Shown: one piece after another, positions 1-10,033 of the stretch
Position numbering within the stretch: the stretch's first letter is position 1
Layout: the number at the start of each line of letters is the position of its first letter
DNA from: Deltaproteobacteria bacterium
Lineage (GTDB): Bacteria > Myxococcota_A > Polyangia > JACPQR01
Length of the DNA stretch: 58,752 nucleotides
NCBI GenBank assembly: GCA_016190375.1
Contig: JACPQR010000004.1
Span: 1-58,752, forward strand
Direction of reading: 5' to 3'
Program-made: the position numbers and the translations under genes
The notes under the pieces: generated by a model
What the model saw: only the letters and a program-made list of their open reading frames with translations
Told to the model about the DNA's origin: nothing
The model's database searches: none

Positions 1-108
1 GGCCTTCTTCGCGGGGGCGGCCTTCTTCGCGGGGGCGGCCTTCTTCGCGGGGGCGGCCTTCTTCGCGGGGGCGGCCTTCTTCGCGGGGGCGGCCTTCTTC
101 GCCGGAGC
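1..108 (-). repeat. 18-bp tandem repeat encoding APAKKA in the rplQ tail
   Basis: Five perfect copies of an 18-bp unit (1-90) followed by one copy with two substitutions (91-108) and decayed sequence. Each unit encodes six residues (APAKKA), so copy-number change leaves the reading frame intact. The array continues beyond the window start. Confidence 0.9.
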
Positions 109-657
109 GGCCTTCGCCGGGGCCTTCTTGCCCTTCTTCTCGTCCTTCTTCGCTGCCTTCTTGCCCTTGCCCATCTCGATCTCCTCCTCCTCCTCCTGCG
201 CCTCGCCTTCACTACCGATCAGCTCGATGATCGAGATGGGCGCGCCGTCGCCCCGCCGCGGCCCCACCTTGATGATCCGGGTGTAGCCTCCGTTGCGGTC
301 GCGAAAGCGCGGCCCCAGCTCTGCGAAGAGCTTCTCGTACAGATCGATCTCCACCTGCTCGCCGGACTCGTCGGCCTTCTCGCCGAACCGCGGAAGGAAG
401 CGCGCGACGACCCTCCGAGCGTGGAGCCTTCGCGCCAGATCTTCCGGCGACAGGTCCTTCGCGTCGGCCTCGGCGACCTCTCCCAGGCGCCGGGCGCGCG
501 TGATCAGACGCTCGGCGATCCGCCGGAGCTCCTTCGCCTTCGCATCGGTCGTCCGGATTCGCTCGTGAAGGATCAGTGCTCCCGCCAGCGCGCGGAACAT
601 CGCGCGCCGCGAGCTGGTGTCTCGTGAGAACTGCCGTCCTGCTACTCGGTGACGCAT
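1..657 (-). CDS. rplQ: 50S ribosomal protein L17 with Lys/Ala-rich C-terminal tail (3' end outside window)
   Basis: Last gene of the alpha operon; L17 binds 23S rRNA near the tunnel exit. The N-terminus MRHRVAGRQFSRDTSSRRAM and the following helical region (about residues 1-130) fit L17. After an acidic EEEEEIE patch the protein runs into a low-complexity tail of Lys/Ala with repeated APAKKA units that continues past the window edge, so 219 residues are visible against about 120-140 for an ordinary L17. ATG chosen because it gives the canonical L17 start; rpoA lies 81 bp upstream. The tail is typical of GC-rich deltaproteobacterial L17 but unusually repetitive. Confidence 0.93.
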   Translation of the reverse strand, partial: MRHRVAGRQFSRDTSSRRAMFRALAGALILHERIRTTDAKAKELRRIAERLITRARRLGEVAEADAKDLSPEDLARRLHARRVVARFLPRFGEKADESGEQVEIDLYEKLFAELGPRFRDRNGGYTRIIKVGPRRGDGAPISIIELIGSEGEAQEEEEEIEMGKGKKAAKKDEKKGKKAPAKAAPAKKAAPAKKAAPAKKAAPAKKAAPAKKAAPAKKA

Positions 658-738
658 CGGAGCCTCTCCAAGGCGGAAGAGCGGTCTTTCTCCGCGCTAC
701 CGCCCGACGCGAGGGGACCTCCCCTCGTGAACGTGTCC

Positions 739-1752
<1,014 letters not shown>

Positions 1753-1762
1753 GACTTCTCCT

Positions 1763-2389
1763 TTACCGGCTGTAGAACTCGACGATGAGCTGTTCCTGGA
1801 TCGGCATCGTCACGTCGTCCCTCGCCGGGAAGGACTTGACGCTACCGGAGAAGCTCGGCTTGTCGAGCTCCAGCCTAGACACGGCGCCGCGCCGCTCGAC
1901 AGCCTCCATCGACTCGGCGATGCGCGCGATCTGCCTGCTCTTCTCCCGGATGGAGATCGTGTCTTTCACCCGGGTCAAATACGACGGGATGTTGACCCTC
2001 TTGCCGTTGACCAGCACGTGGTTGTGCCGGACGAGCTGGCGCGCCTCCGAACGGGTCGCTGCGAACCCCAGCCTGTACACCACGCTGTCGAGTCGCCGCT
2101 CGAGGTACCGGAGCAGGTTCTCGCCCGTGACGCCCTTCTGGGCGTCCGCCGCCTCGAAGTAGCGCCTGAACTGCCGCTCGAAGACGCCGTACATGCGCCG
2201 CACCTTCTGCTTCTCGCGGAGGCGGACGCCGTACTCCGAGAACTTGATCCTTCCCTGGCCGTGCTGCCCGGGCGGGTAAGGTCTCCGGTCGAAGGCGCAC
2301 TTGTCGCTGTAACAGCGATCGCCCTTGAGGAACAGCTTCAGGTTCTCTCGCCGGCAGAGCTTGCAGACCGGACCGATGTAACGCGCCAT
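1763..2389 (-). CDS. rpsD: 30S ribosomal protein S4
   Basis: 208 aa, full length. S4 nucleates 16S rRNA assembly and in many bacteria represses the alpha operon. The N-terminus has a zinc-binding Cys set, C9-x2-C12-x13-C26-x4-C31, so this is the C+ form. The S4 RNA-binding fold ([25 protein letters not shown]) follows at about residues 98-122. It starts 18 bp after the rpsK stop, within a continuous minus-strand operon. Confidence 0.98.
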   Translation of the reverse strand: MARYIGPVCKLCRRENLKLFLKGDRCYSDKCAFDRRPYPPGQHGQGRIKFSEYGVRLREKQKVRRMYGVFERQFRRYFEAADAQKGVTGENLLRYLERRLDSVVYRLGFAATRSEARQLVRHNHVLVNGKRVNIPSYLTRVKDTISIREKSRQIARIAESMEAVERRGAVSRLELDKPSFSGSVKSFPARDDVTMPIQEQLIVEFYSR

Positions 2390-2407
2390 GACTTCCCTCG
2401 AGCCTTT

Positions 2408-2821
2408 CTACACGCGACGCCGCTTCGGCGGCCGACAACCGTTGTGGGGGATCGGCGTCACGTCGCGGATCGAGGTGACGCGGAACCCGGCGGTCTGCAG
2501 GGCCCTGAGCGCGCTCTCGCGGCCCGAACCCGGACCATTGATGAACACCGACACGGTCCGCATGCCGTGCTCCTGGGCCTTGCGGGCCGCCTCCTCGGCG
2601 GCGAGCTGGGCCGCGAAGGGCGTCGACTTGCGGGAACCCTTGAATCCCCGCGACCCCGCGCTCGCCCACGAGATCACGTTCCCCTGCGGATCCGTGATCG
2701 TGACGATGGTGTTGTTGAAGGTCGCCTGGACGTGCACCACGCCGAGGGCGACGTTCTTCTTGACCTTCTTCTTGGCCTTTTGCTTCTTCGGTGCTGCTGC
2801 TGCTGCCTTCGGTGCGGACAT
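2408..2821 (-). CDS. rpsK: 30S ribosomal protein S11
   Basis: 137 aa. Residues from about 24 onward ([20 protein letters not shown]) match S11, which sits on the platform near the 3' end of 16S rRNA. The first 23 residues are a Lys/Ala-rich extension of the sort seen in deltaproteobacteria. The C-terminus ends in the conserved PPKRRRV. The rpsM gene ends 13 bp upstream. Confidence 0.97.
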   Translation of the reverse strand: MSAPKAAAAAPKKQKAKKKVKKNVALGVVHVQATFNNTIVTITDPQGNVISWASAGSRGFKGSRKSTPFAAQLAAEEAARKAQEHGMRTVSVFINGPGSGRESALRALQTAGFRVTSIRDVTPIPHNGCRPPKRRRV

Positions 2822-2834
2822 ACGCCTCTCCTCG

Positions 2835-3227
2835 TCACGTCGCCGTGGTCGGCTTCGCCGGCGCCTTGCGGGTCAACATGCCGCGACGCGGCCCCTTTCG
2901 CGTGCGTGCGTTCGTGTGCGTCCTCTGGCCCCGCACGGGAAGACCCTTGCGGTGCCTGAGGCCCCTGTAGCAGCCGAGGTCCATGAGCCGCTTGATGTTC
3001 ATGGAGACGTCGCGGCGCAGGTCGCCCTCGACCTTGAACTCCGCGTCGATGACCTCGCGGATCTTGCGGACATCGTTCTCGGTCAGGTCCTCGGTCCGCT
3101 TGGTCGGCGGGACGCCGGCCTTCTCGCAGATGTACTGGCCGCGGGTCCGGCCGACTCCGTAGATGTACCTCAGCGAGATCGCGATGTGCTTGCGACGCGG
3201 TAGGTCGATTCCTGCAATGCGTGCCAC
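2835..3227 (-). CDS. rpsM: 30S ribosomal protein S13
   Basis: 130 aa, normal length. [27 protein letters not shown] is the diagnostic S13 start, followed by the helix-two-turn-helix region and the basic C-terminal tail that reaches tRNA in the P site and contacts the large subunit. Placed between rpmJ and rpsK as in most bacterial alpha operons. Confidence 0.98.
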   Translation of the reverse strand: MARIAGIDLPRRKHIAISLRYIYGVGRTRGQYICEKAGVPPTKRTEDLTENDVRKIREVIDAEFKVEGDLRRDVSMNIKRLMDLGCYRGLRHRKGLPVRGQRTHTNARTRKGPRRGMLTRKAPAKPTTAT

Positions 3228-3237
3228 GTTGACGCTC

Positions 3238-3351
3238 CTAGCCTTGACGCTGCTTGTGCCGGGGGTTCTCGCAGATCACGTGAACGACCCCGTGTCGCTT
3301 CACGATCTTGCACTTGTCGCAGATCTTCTTCACCGACGGTTTGACCTTCAT
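3238..3351 (-). CDS. rpmJ: 50S ribosomal protein L36
   Basis: 37-residue protein starting [20 protein letters not shown]. The zinc ribbon is complete (C11, C14, C27, H32), so this is the zinc-containing L36. It lies between infA (14 bp) and rpsM (10 bp), its usual place. Start and stop (TAG) were read directly from the sequence. Confidence 0.96.
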   Translation of the reverse strand: MKVKPSVKKICDKCKIVKRHGVVHVICENPRHKQRQG

Positions 3352-3365
3352 CCTCGTGGTTCCTG

Positions 3366-3641
3366 TCACTTGTGCCGGTACGTGATGCGTCCCCGCGTGG
3401 GGTCGTAGGGGCTCACCTCGACGGTGACGCGGTCACCGGGGAGGATCTTGATGTAGTACTGCCGCATCCTGCCGCTGATCGTCGCCAGGACCTTGAGCCC
3501 GTTGTCGCAATCGACGCGGAACATCGCGTTGGGCAGCGCCTCCGTGATGGACCCGTCGAACTCGAGCTTGTCCTTCTTGGGGCCACGATCCTCCTCCGAG
3601 GTGCCGCCACGCCGTCGGCGTCCTCCGGCTCTAGAGCGCAC
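3366..3641 (-). CDS. infA: translation initiation factor IF-1 with extended N-terminus, GTG start inside adk
   Basis: The OB-fold core ([20 protein letters not shown] to RGRITYRHK, about residues 25-91) is clear IF-1, which binds the ribosomal A site during initiation. Ordinary IF-1 is about 72 aa; this has some 20 extra Arg/Gly-rich residues at the N-terminus. No ATG is available in frame upstream of the core. The only good start is GTG at 3641, with a GAGG ribosome-binding sequence 7 nt upstream, lying inside the last codons of adk (11-bp overlap), which suggests translational coupling to adk. Confidence 0.9.
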   Translation of the reverse strand: MRSRAGGRRRRGGTSEEDRGPKKDKLEFDGSITEALPNAMFRVDCDNGLKVLATISGRMRQYYIKILPGDRVTVEVSPYDPTRGRITYRHK

Positions 3642-4254
3642 GGTCGATCCTCGCAGTCACCTCGTCGACCGAGCCCGATCCGTCGATCCGGCGGACGAGA
3701 CCCTGCTCGTCGTAGTGGCCGATCACCGGCTCGGTCTGCCGGCGGTAGACGGCCAAGCGCTCCCGGATGACCTCCTCGCGGTCGTCCTCGCGCTGGAACA
3801 CCTCCACGCCCGGCGGGGGAGGGTCGGTGACGACATGGTAGATCCTGCCGTCGACCTTGCTCGTTCGCCGTCCGCTCAGCCGAGCTACGAGGGGTTCTTC
3901 GTCGACCTCGATCAGGACGACGGCGTCGAGCTTGCGGCCCAGCTTGCCGAGCAGCGCATCGAGCGCCTGTGCCTGGGGGAGCGTCCGTGGGAACCCGTCG
4001 AGCATGAACCCGCTCGAGCAGTCCGGCTCGCGCAGCCGCTCGTCGATGAGGCCGATCACGATCTCATCGGGTACGAGGGCGCCCGAGTCCATGAACTTCC
4101 TCGCCTGCAGCCCCAGTGGCGTCCCCGCTGCCCTCGCGGCTCGGAGCATGTCCCCCGTGGAGATCTGGGGGATGCGCAGCCGGTCCATCAGCCTCTTGGC
4201 CTGAGTGCCCTTCCCTGCTCCGGGAGGCCCGATGAGTATGAGCGCCCTGCTCAC
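3631..4254 (-). CDS. adk: adenylate kinase
   Basis: 207 aa. Catalyses ATP + AMP to 2 ADP in the cytoplasm. Walker [10 protein letters not shown] at residues 9-17, AMP-binding STGDMLR, the DGFPRT motif and the [12 protein letters not shown] region of the LID domain are present. The LID has no zinc cysteines. Start GTG at 4254 with AGGAGG five bases upstream; the start overlaps the duplicated secY stop. The start region lies inside the downstream copy of a 59-bp direct repeat, so the adk ribosome-binding site was preserved by the duplication. No map gene follows; infA is next. Confidence 0.96.
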   Translation of the reverse strand: MSRALILIGPPGAGKGTQAKRLMDRLRIPQISTGDMLRAARAAGTPLGLQARKFMDSGALVPDEIVIGLIDERLREPDCSSGFMLDGFPRTLPQAQALDALLGKLGRKLDAVVLIEVDEEPLVARLSGRRTSKVDGRIYHVVTDPPPPGVEVFQREDDREEVIRERLAVYRRQTEPVIGHYDEQGLVRRIDGSGSVDEVTARIDRAL

Positions 4255-4477
4255 CGCATCCTCCTGCCACGGATCCGCGGACCCTTGGGGCCCGTGAAAC
4301 CGGCGTCTCGCCGGGGGTGGGGCTCGCTGCCGCTCGCCCGCCCCCGGGCCCCCCTCGCTCCGCGCGGCATGGCCCCGCTGCGCTCGCCGCCTCGCGCAAC
4401 CCACGCCCTGCTTTGCGCCGCCCTGCTCACCGCATCCTCCTGCCACGGATCCGCGGACCCTTGGGGCCCGTGAAACC
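4243..4477. repeat. Two-hairpin element A with perfect 59-bp duplication of the secY 3' end/adk start
   Basis: A perfect 59-bp direct repeat (4243-4301 and 4419-4477) covers the last codons and stop of secY plus the first codons of adk. Between the copies lies a 117-bp G/C-rich insert (4302-4418) with the family core CCCCCGGGCCCCCCTCGCTC and flanking dyads (second hairpin stem 4364-4367/4375-4378, weaker than in the other copies). secY and adk both stay intact because each uses a different copy of the repeat. It reads as an insertion with a long target duplication; zero divergence suggests a recent event. Confidence 0.85.
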
Positions 4478-5743
4478 CTCGTAGTGGCGAGTGATGAGGT
4501 GCGACTCGATCTGGTTGACCGTGTCGAGCGCGACTCCGACGACGATCATCATCGAGGTCCCGCCGAAGTAGAACGGCACGTTGAAGTACGTCACGAGCAG
4601 CGATGGGATCACGCAGACGGTCGCCACGTAGCAGGCCCCGCCGAACGTGATCCGCGTCAGCACCCGGTCGATGTAGTCGGCGGTCTTCTTGCCGGGCCGG
4701 ATCCCGGGGATGAACGCCCCCTGCTTCTTCAGGTTGTCTGCCACGTCCACCGGCTGGAAGGTCACGGCCGTGTAGAAGTAGCAGAAGAAGATGATGAACA
4801 GGATATAGACGACGTTGTAGCCGAAGCCGCCCGGGTCCATGTAGTTCTGGACCTCTTCCATCCCGGGGATCCGGAGCTGGGCGAGGGTGCCGGGGAACAT
4901 CAGGATCGACGACGCGAAGATGGGCGGGATGACGCCCGAGGTGTTCACGCGCAGCGGCAGGTGGCTGGACTGGCCCCCGTACATCTTCCTTCCGACCATC
5001 CGTTTCGCGTACTGGATCTGGATCCGACGCTGACCGCGCTCGAAGAAGACGATGGTGGCCACGACGCCGATGACGATCGCGGTGATCAGCATGATCGACA
5101 GCGGCTGGATCTGCCCGATCTTCGCCTGCGAGAAGGTCTTGAACAGAGCGTCCGGCAGGTCGGCGACGATCCCGGCGAAGATGATGAGCGACGTCCCGTT
5201 CCCGATCCCTCGCTCGGTGATCTGCTCGCCGAGCCACATGATGAATGCCGTGCCGGTCGTCAGCGAGACCATCACCATCAGGCGGAACGGCCACCCGGGG
5301 TGCGCTACGACCTCGCCGTACTGACCCGAGCCGTTGAGGCTCTCGACGTACATGGCGATCCCCAGCGACTGCACGAAGCTGAGGACGATGGTGCCGTATC
5401 GAGTGTACTGGTTGATCTTGCGCTGGCCTGCCTCGCCTTCCTTGCGCAGCTCCTCGAGCGGCTTGAATACGACCGTCAGGAGCTGAAGGATGATCGACGC
5501 CGACACGTACGGCATGATCCCGAGCGCGAAGATGGAGAGCTGCTCCAGCGCTCCGCCCGAGAACATGTTGAAGAGAGACAGGAACGTCCCGGCCTGGCTC
5601 GCCACGATCTCGCGCATGACGGCGCGGTCGCAGCCCGGAACGGTGACGAAGATCCCGATGCGGTAGACCGCCAGGATCATCAACGTGAAGAGCAGCCGCT
5701 TGCGCAGCTCCGGGATCTTCCCGATGTTGGCGAAGCCCGACAT
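4427..5743 (-). CDS. secY: protein translocase subunit SecY
   Basis: 438 aa, full length, ten hydrophobic membrane segments. SecY forms the protein-conducting channel with SecE and SecG in the inner membrane. Recognisable landmarks are [33 protein letters not shown] and the C-terminal [18 protein letters not shown]. The gene starts 2 bp after the rplO stop. Its final 14 codons and stop are duplicated 176 bp downstream, flanking a small inserted element, but the reading frame itself is undamaged. Confidence 0.98.
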   Translation of the reverse strand: MSGFANIGKIPELRKRLLFTLMILAVYRIGIFVTVPGCDRAVMREIVASQAGTFLSLFNMFSGGALEQLSIFALGIMPYVSASIILQLLTVVFKPLEELRKEGEAGQRKINQYTRYGTIVLSFVQSLGIAMYVESLNGSGQYGEVVAHPGWPFRLMVMVSLTTGTAFIMWLGEQITERGIGNGTSLIIFAGIVADLPDALFKTFSQAKIGQIQPLSIMLITAIVIGVVATIVFFERGQRRIQIQYAKRMVGRKMYGGQSSHLPLRVNTSGVIPPIFASSILMFPGTLAQLRIPGMEEVQNYMDPGGFGYNVVYILFIIFFCYFYTAVTFQPVDVADNLKKQGAFIPGIRPGKKTADYIDRVLTRITFGGACYVATVCVIPSLLVTYFNVPFYFGGTSMMIVVGVALDTVNQIESHLITRHYEGFTGPKGPRIRGRRMR

Positions 5744-5745
5744 CT

Positions 5746-6243
5746 CTAGGTGCTCGCTCCCTGCGCGGTGGCGGACGGGGTCTCTTCCGCTCCTATGACG
5801 ACCGCCTTTCCACCCGCCTTCTCGATCTTCTCCTTGGCCGTCCCCGAGAACGCATGGGCGTGGACGGTGAGTGCCCGGTCGAGATCGCCTACGCCCAGGA
5901 CCTTGACGGCGTCGCGTCCGGCGAGCTTCTTGACCAGCCCGGCCTCAGCCAGGGTCTCGAGGGTCACGGTCGAGCCCGCGGCGAAGCGCGCGAGGTCGCG
6001 GAGGTTCACGACCGCGACGTCCTTGCGGAAAGGATTGCGGAAGCCGCGCTTGGGCAGCCGGCGCTGGAGCGGCATCTGGCCGCCCTCGAAGTTCGGCTTA
6101 CCGCGGCCGCCCGAGCGGGCACGCTGGCCCTTCATGCCCTTGCCGGACGTCTTGCCCTTGCCGGACCCACGGCCGCGGCCCAGGCGCAGCTCGTCCTTGA
6201 CGGCGCCCTTCGGGGGATGGAGCGTGGCGAGGATCGCGGTCAT
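5746..6243 (-). CDS. rplO: 50S ribosomal protein L15
   Basis: 165 aa. The Gly/Arg-rich N-terminal region ([20 protein letters not shown]) that threads into 23S rRNA is typical of L15, followed by [17 protein letters not shown] and the globular C-terminal domain. It directly precedes secY as in most spc operons. Its ATG lies immediately after the stop of a duplicated rpmD tail. Confidence 0.97.
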   Translation of the reverse strand: MTAILATLHPPKGAVKDELRLGRGRGSGKGKTSGKGMKGQRARSGGRGKPNFEGGQMPLQRRLPKRGFRNPFRKDVAVVNLRDLARFAAGSTVTLETLAEAGLVKKLAGRDAVKVLGVGDLDRALTVHAHAFSGTAKEKIEKAGGKAVVIGAEETPSATAQGAST

Positions 6244-6248
6244 TTCAA

Positions 6249-6454
6249 TCGACCTCCTCGACCTGAAGGAGATGAATCACCTTCTTGATCATTGAACGCG
6301 GGTGGGGCTTCGCCCCCCCCACGGGCCCCCCCCGCGTGAACGCTCGGTCCGCTCGCTCACTACGGCGGAGTGAATCCGCCTGCGTTCGCTGGCTGTGGCA
6401 CATCGTTAGTCCACCTCCTCGACCTCGAGAAGGTGAATCACCTTCTTGATCATT
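6249..6454. repeat. Two-hairpin element B with diverged duplication of the rpmD 3' end
   Basis: Two 45-bp direct repeats (6249-6293 and 6410-6454; 40 of 45 identical) encode the L30 tail, MIKKVIHLLEVEEVD in the true gene and MIKKVIHLLQVEEVD in the spare copy. They flank a 116-bp insert. Hairpin 1 is GGGGC/GCCCC (6304-6316), hairpin 2 is GGCGGA/TCCGCC (6364-6369/6375-6380) with loop GTGAA. Divergence of the repeats marks this as an older insertion than copies A and F. Confidence 0.8.
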
Positions 6455-6591
6455 CCGCGAAACTGCGGCTCGTTCGGGACCACGACCACCGAATGCGGGC
6501 CCTTGAGCCCGAGGCCGCGCACGACCTTGCAGTGCGGCTCCGGGCGTCCGATGACGCTTCGAATCTGGGTGACTCTCAGCCGGGGTTTCAT
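6406..6591 (-). CDS. rpmD: 50S ribosomal protein L30
   Basis: 61 aa, the normal short bacterial form. MKPRLRVTQIRSVIGRPEPH is followed by RGLGLKGPHSVVVVPNEPQFRGMIKKV, the conserved L30 pattern. It follows rpsE after 11 bp. The last 15 codons are repeated downstream of an inserted hairpin element, just ahead of rplO; the functional copy is the one contiguous with the L30 N-terminus. Confidence 0.96.
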   Translation of the reverse strand: MKPRLRVTQIRSVIGRPEPHCKVVRGLGLKGPHSVVVVPNEPQFRGMIKKVIHLLEVEEVD

Positions 6592-6602
6592 GGCGCGGCT
6601 CC

Positions 6603-7100
6603 CTATCCCACGCTGTCCATGTCGACGCCACGCCCGGTGGCGATCTGCTCCGCGCTCCGCAGGCCCTTGAGGCCGGCGACGACCGCGTGCACGACGTTGT
6701 GGGGGTTCGACGTCCCGATGCACTTGGTCAGGATGTCCTTGATGCCAACCGACTCGACGACCGCGCGGACCGCTCCTCCGGCGATGACGCCCGTGCCGGG
6801 GCTCGCGGGCCGCATCATCACCCTGCCGGCGCCGAATACGCCCTCGATCTGATGAGGGATGGTCTTGTCCTTGAGCGGGACCGTGAAGATGCTCTTCTTG
6901 GCCTGCTCGTTGCCCTTTCGGATCGCCTCGGGGACCTCGTTGGCCTTCCCAAGGCCCACGCCCACGTGTCCCTTGCCGTCGCCAACGACGACGAGCGCGC
7001 TGAAGCTGAAGCGCCGCCCGCCCTTGACGACCTTGGCGACGCGGTTGATGTTGATGACCCGTTCCTGCAGGTCTTCGAGCTGTGCGGGGTCGATGGCCAT
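6603..7100 (-). CDS. rpsE: 30S ribosomal protein S5
   Basis: 165 aa. Contains the double-stranded RNA-binding S5 N-domain ([20 protein letters not shown]) and C-domain ([20 protein letters not shown]). S5 acts in decoding fidelity and mRNA entry. It sits between rplR and rpmD, with an 11-bp gap on each side. No anomalies. Confidence 0.98.
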   Translation of the reverse strand: MAIDPAQLEDLQERVININRVAKVVKGGRRFSFSALVVVGDGKGHVGVGLGKANEVPEAIRKGNEQAKKSIFTVPLKDKTIPHQIEGVFGAGRVMMRPASPGTGVIAGGAVRAVVESVGIKDILTKCIGTSNPHNVVHAVVAGLKGLRSAEQIATGRGVDMDSVG

Positions 7101-7111
7101 GATGATTGCCT

Positions 7112-7483
7112 CTAGAACTTCAGGCCCGCCTCCCGGGCGGCCGTGGCGAGCGCCTTGACGCGCCCGTGGTAGAGATAGCCGTTTCGGTCGAACACTACCT
7201 TGCCGATCTTCTTCTCGGCGCAGAGGCGGGCGACGAGCCCGCCTACCTTCTTCGCGCGCTCGGTCTTCTTGAGAGACTTGACCTCGTCGCGGATCTCCTT
7301 CGAGAGCGTCGAGGCGGTCACCAGGGTCTTGCCCGCGGCGTCGTCGACCACCTGGACGTAGATGTGCTTCAGGCTCCTGAAGACGGACATCCGCGGCCGC
7401 TCGGGGTTGCCCTCGACGCGCGCCCGGATCCGCTTCTTGCGACGGAGCCGCCCTTCGGCCTTCACCTGGGTGCTGATCGCCAT
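7112..7483 (-). CDS. rplR: 50S ribosomal protein L18
   Basis: 123 aa from the ATG at 7483 ([20 protein letters not shown]). A GTG one codon upstream is possible but the ATG overlaps the rplF stop by one base (TGATG), a common coupling arrangement. The body ([20 protein letters not shown] to [20 protein letters not shown]) is L18, which binds 5S rRNA with L5. Confidence 0.97.
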   Translation of the reverse strand: MAISTQVKAEGRLRRKKRIRARVEGNPERPRMSVFRSLKHIYVQVVDDAAGKTLVTASTLSKEIRDEVKSLKKTERAKKVGGLVARLCAEKKIGKVVFDRNGYLYHGRVKALATAAREAGLKF

Positions 7484-8040
7484 CACTTCGCTCCCGCTGC
7501 CTTGCCGGCCTTGCCGGCCTTCTGCCTGACGCGCTCGCCGTGATACCGGATGCCCTTGCCCTTGTAGGGCTCTGGCGGACGGAACCTGCGGACGATTGCC
7601 GCGGTCTCGCCGAGCAGCTCGTTATCGGTCCCCTCCAGGATGATCCGCGTCTGCTTCTCCTCCACCTTCGCGCTGATCCCCTTGGGTAGCGGGAACTCGA
7701 TCGGGTGGCTGTAGCCGACGTTGAGGATCAGCTTCTGTCCCTGGACGTCGGCACGGTAGCCCACGCCCACGAGGTCGAGCGTCCTCGACCAGCCCTTGGT
7801 GACGCCGACGACCATGTTGTTGATGAGCGCGCGAGTGAGCCCCTGCATCCGGCTCGCCTCACGCGCCGCGTCGGGGGTCGGCGCGACGTGCACGCCCGCC
7901 CCGTCCACGGTGACGATCGACTTCGGCGGCTGCAGCCGGACGAGTTGACCCTTGGGTCCCTTCACCTGGATCTTCCCGTCCGACGTCTTGACCTCGACGC
8001 CCTTGGGCAACGCGATGATTCGCTTTCCTATCCGGCTCAT
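7483..8040 (-). CDS. rplF: 50S ribosomal protein L6
   Basis: 185 aa. [17 protein letters not shown] is the classic L6 start and [14 protein letters not shown] the conserved C-terminal motif that binds 23S rRNA close to the sarcin-ricin loop. The last ten or so residues form a short Lys/Ala tail. Upstream, a spare copy of the rpsH 3' end separates this gene from a hairpin element and the real rpsH. Confidence 0.97.
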   Translation of the reverse strand: MSRIGKRIIALPKGVEVKTSDGKIQVKGPKGQLVRLQPPKSIVTVDGAGVHVAPTPDAAREASRMQGLTRALINNMVVGVTKGWSRTLDLVGVGYRADVQGQKLILNVGYSHPIEFPLPKGISAKVEEKQTRIILEGTDNELLGETAAIVRRFRPPEPYKGKGIRYHGERVRQKAGKAGKAAGAK

Positions 8041-8045
8041 TTCGG

Positions 8046-8226
8046 ATCACCACACCTCACAAAGGAGCTCGCCGCCCAGGTTCGCCATCTCGTCGGGGGT
8101 GCGGCTCGCTGCCGCTCGCGCCCCCCCGAACCCCCCTCGCTCCGCGCGGCAAAGCCGCACTGCGCTCGCCCACGACCGCACGGTGTTCATCACCACACCT
8201 CGCAAAGGAGCTCGCCGCCCAGGTTC
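8046..8226. repeat. Two-hairpin element C with 38-bp duplication of the rpsH 3' end
   Basis: Direct repeats 8046-8083 and 8189-8226 match at 37 of 38 bases and encode the S8 C-terminus with stop. The 105-bp insert carries hairpin 1 GCGGC/GCCGC (8101-8115), the core CCCCCCGAACCCCCC, and hairpin 2 GCGGC-AAA-GCCGC (8146-8158). The hairpin-2 stem sequence differs from copies B, D and F yet still pairs, so pairing rather than sequence is conserved. Confidence 0.82.
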
Positions 8227-8582
8227 TTCTTGCGGGCCTCGCGATCGGACATGACGCCCTGCGAGGTGGAGAGCACCGACACTCCGAGCCCGCCCAGGAC
8301 CTTGGGGATCCTCTTCGCGGGCACGTAGACGCGCTGTCCGGGACGAGAGACCCGGCGGATGCCGTCGATCACGTGCGCCTTGTCGTGCCCGTACTTCAGG
8401 AAGACCGTGAGCGTCGGCCGGACGCCGCCGTCGCCGACTCGGAGGTCGGACACGTAGCCCTCCTGCTTCAGGATGGTCGCCACGGTCTTCTTCAGCTTCG
8501 AGAACGGCACGTCGATGCGGTCGAGCCGCGCCATCCCGGCGTTGCGGATGCGCGTGAACAGGTCGGCGAGAGGATCGGTCAT
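8190..8582 (-). CDS. rpsH: 30S ribosomal protein S8
   Basis: 130 aa starting MTDPLADLFTRIRNAG, the standard S8 N-terminus; a second ATG sits one codon upstream (8585). C-terminal block VLGGLGVSVLSTSQGVMSDREARKK is conserved. S8 binds the central domain of 16S rRNA and is the usual translational repressor of the spc operon. The 3' end lies in one copy of a 38-bp direct repeat that flanks an inserted element. Confidence 0.96.
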   Translation of the reverse strand: MTDPLADLFTRIRNAGMARLDRIDVPFSKLKKTVATILKQEGYVSDLRVGDGGVRPTLTVFLKYGHDKAHVIDGIRRVSRPGQRVYVPAKRIPKVLGGLGVSVLSTSQGVMSDREARKKNLGGELLCEVW

Positions 8583-8590
8583 CATGGCGG

Positions 8591-8776
8591 CTACCAGCTC
8601 GACTTGATGACGCCGGGGATGTCTCCCTTGAGCGCCAGGTTGCGGAGGCAGATTCGGCACATGTCGAACTTCCGGTAGTAGCCCCGCGGTCGACCACAGA
8701 TCGGACAGCGGTTGTGGTGGCGCACCTTGAACTTCGGTGTCCTGAACAGCTTCGCGAAGGCCTGCGTACGTGCCAC
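8591..8776 (-). CDS. rpsN: 30S ribosomal protein S14 type Z
   Basis: 61 aa, the short zinc-binding form: C24-x2-C27 and C40-x2-C43 around [12 protein letters not shown]14 sits in the head of the small subunit. Located between rplE and rpsH, 12 bp after the rplE stop. Only this C+ copy is visible in the window. Confidence 0.97.
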   Translation of the reverse strand: MARTQAFAKLFRTPKFKVRHHNRCPICGRPRGYYRKFDMCRICLRNLALKGDIPGVIKSSW

Positions 8777-8788
8777 TTTCTCTTCCTC

Positions 8789-9703
8789 CTAAGACCGGAA
8801 CGGCATCCCGAGGTGACCGAGGAGCGCCCTCGCCTCCTCGTCGGTGCGGGCCGTGGTGACGATGGAGACGTTCATGCCTCGGATCTTCTCGACCTCGTCG
8901 TAGTTGACCTCGGGAAAGACGATCTGCTCCTTGATCCCGAGCGAGTAGTTTCCCCTGCCGTCGAACGCGCGTGGGCTGGCGCCCTTGAAGTCGCGCACGC
9001 GCGGCAGCGCGAGGGTCACGAGGCGATCGAGGAACTCCCACATCCCCTCGCGTCGCAGCGTGACCATGATGCCGATCGGCATCCCCTCGCGGAGCTTGAA
9101 GTTCGCGATCGACTTCTTTGCCTTCGTCACGACGGGCTTCTGACCGGCGATCGCGGTGAGCTCCTCGACGGCCTTGTCCATCACCTTGACGTTCGCGACG
9201 GCCTCGCCCATCCCGACGTTGATCACGATCTTCGCCAGCCGGGGGACCTGCATCGGGTTCTTGTACCCGAACTGCTTGGTCAGGGCCGGAACGGTCTCCT
9301 TGAAGTACCGCTCGCGCAGGCGGGGCGGCGGGCCGGGCTGCCGAGCGTGCTGCTTCGCCTCGGCCTTCTTCGCCTTGCCCTTGTCCCCCTTGGCGCCCTT
9401 CTCCCCCTTCGCAGCCTTCTCACCACCGGCCGGCTTCTCCCCCTTGGCGGCCTTCTCCCCTTTCGGGGACTTCTCCCCCTTCGGGGACTTCTCCCCCTTC
9501 GGGGACTTCGCTGCGTCGGCGGCGTCGGCTGCGTCGGCGGCGGCGCCGGCGGCGGCTGCGGGCTTCTCCCCCTTCGGGGACTTCGCTGCGTCGTCGCCCT
9601 TGGCAGGCCGCTCCCCCTTCGGTGACTTCGCTGCGTCGGCGGCGTCGTCCGCCCCGCCTTCCTTGGCCGACTTCGGTCCCTTTCCCTTTTCCTCTTCGCT
9701 CAT
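8789..9703 (-). CDS. rplE: 50S ribosomal protein L5 with about 125-residue low-complexity N-terminal extension
   Basis: 304 aa against about 180 for normal L5. The L5 core starts near residue 127 ([20 protein letters not shown]) and is complete through the C-terminus; it binds 5S rRNA and the P-site tRNA elbow. Residues 1-125 are Lys/Glu/Ala/Gly-rich with five to six SPKGE(K/R) repeats separated by alanine-aspartate stretches. The start ATG lies 9 bp from rplX and no better start is seen next to the L5 core, so the extension appears to be translated. Confidence 0.93.
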   Translation of the reverse strand: MSEEEKGKGPKSAKEGGADDAADAAKSPKGERPAKGDDAAKSPKGEKPAAAAGAAADAADAADAAKSPKGEKSPKGEKSPKGEKAAKGEKPAGGEKAAKGEKGAKGDKGKAKKAEAKQHARQPGPPPRLRERYFKETVPALTKQFGYKNPMQVPRLAKIVINVGMGEAVANVKVMDKAVEELTAIAGQKPVVTKAKKSIANFKLREGMPIGIMVTLRREGMWEFLDRLVTLALPRVRDFKGASPRAFDGRGNYSLGIKEQIVFPEVNYDEVEKIRGMNVSIVTTARTDEEARALLGHLGMPFRS

Positions 9704-9712
9704 GGGACGTTC

Positions 9713-10033
9713 CTAATCCAGCACCTTTCCGGTCGCCGTGGAGATCCGAACCTTCTTGCCGTCCTTGCCGACGCCCACCCGCGTTCGCGTGGGCTTTCCG
9801 GTCTGCACCTCGAGGAGCAGAACGTTCGAAACGTCGATCGGCGCCGGCTTGTCGATGATCCCACCGACCCGGTCGCGCTGATTCGGCTTGGTGTGACGCT
9901 TGACGACACTGACGCCTTCGACGACCACGCGCCCGGTCTCGCGGTGCACCTCGAGGACCTTGCCGGTCTTTCCCTTGTCGCGACCGGCGATCACCACGAC
10001 CATGTCGTTCTTCTTCACGTGCTGCTTGGCCAT
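9713..10033 (-). CDS. rplX: 50S ribosomal protein L24
   Basis: 106 aa with the KOW motif near the N-terminus (DMVVVIAGRDKGKTGKVLEV), used to bind 23S rRNA at the start of large-subunit assembly. The ATG shares one base with the rplN stop (TGATG), suggesting coupled translation. Normal length and position between rplN and rplE. Confidence 0.97.
   Translation of the reverse strand: MAKQHVKKNDMVVVIAGRDKGKTGKVLEVHRETGRVVVEGVSVVKRHTKPNQRDRVGGIIDKPAPIDVSNVLLLEVQTGKPTRTRVGVGKDGKKVRISTATGKVLD

Noticed and set aside
1..108. 18-bp tandem array as an intergenic satellite
   Set aside because: It is in frame within rplQ and encodes its Lys/Ala tail.
8789..9703. Possible gene fusion in rplE
   Set aside because: The extra N-terminal part is low-complexity, matches no second protein domain, and is in frame with L5; treated as an extension.
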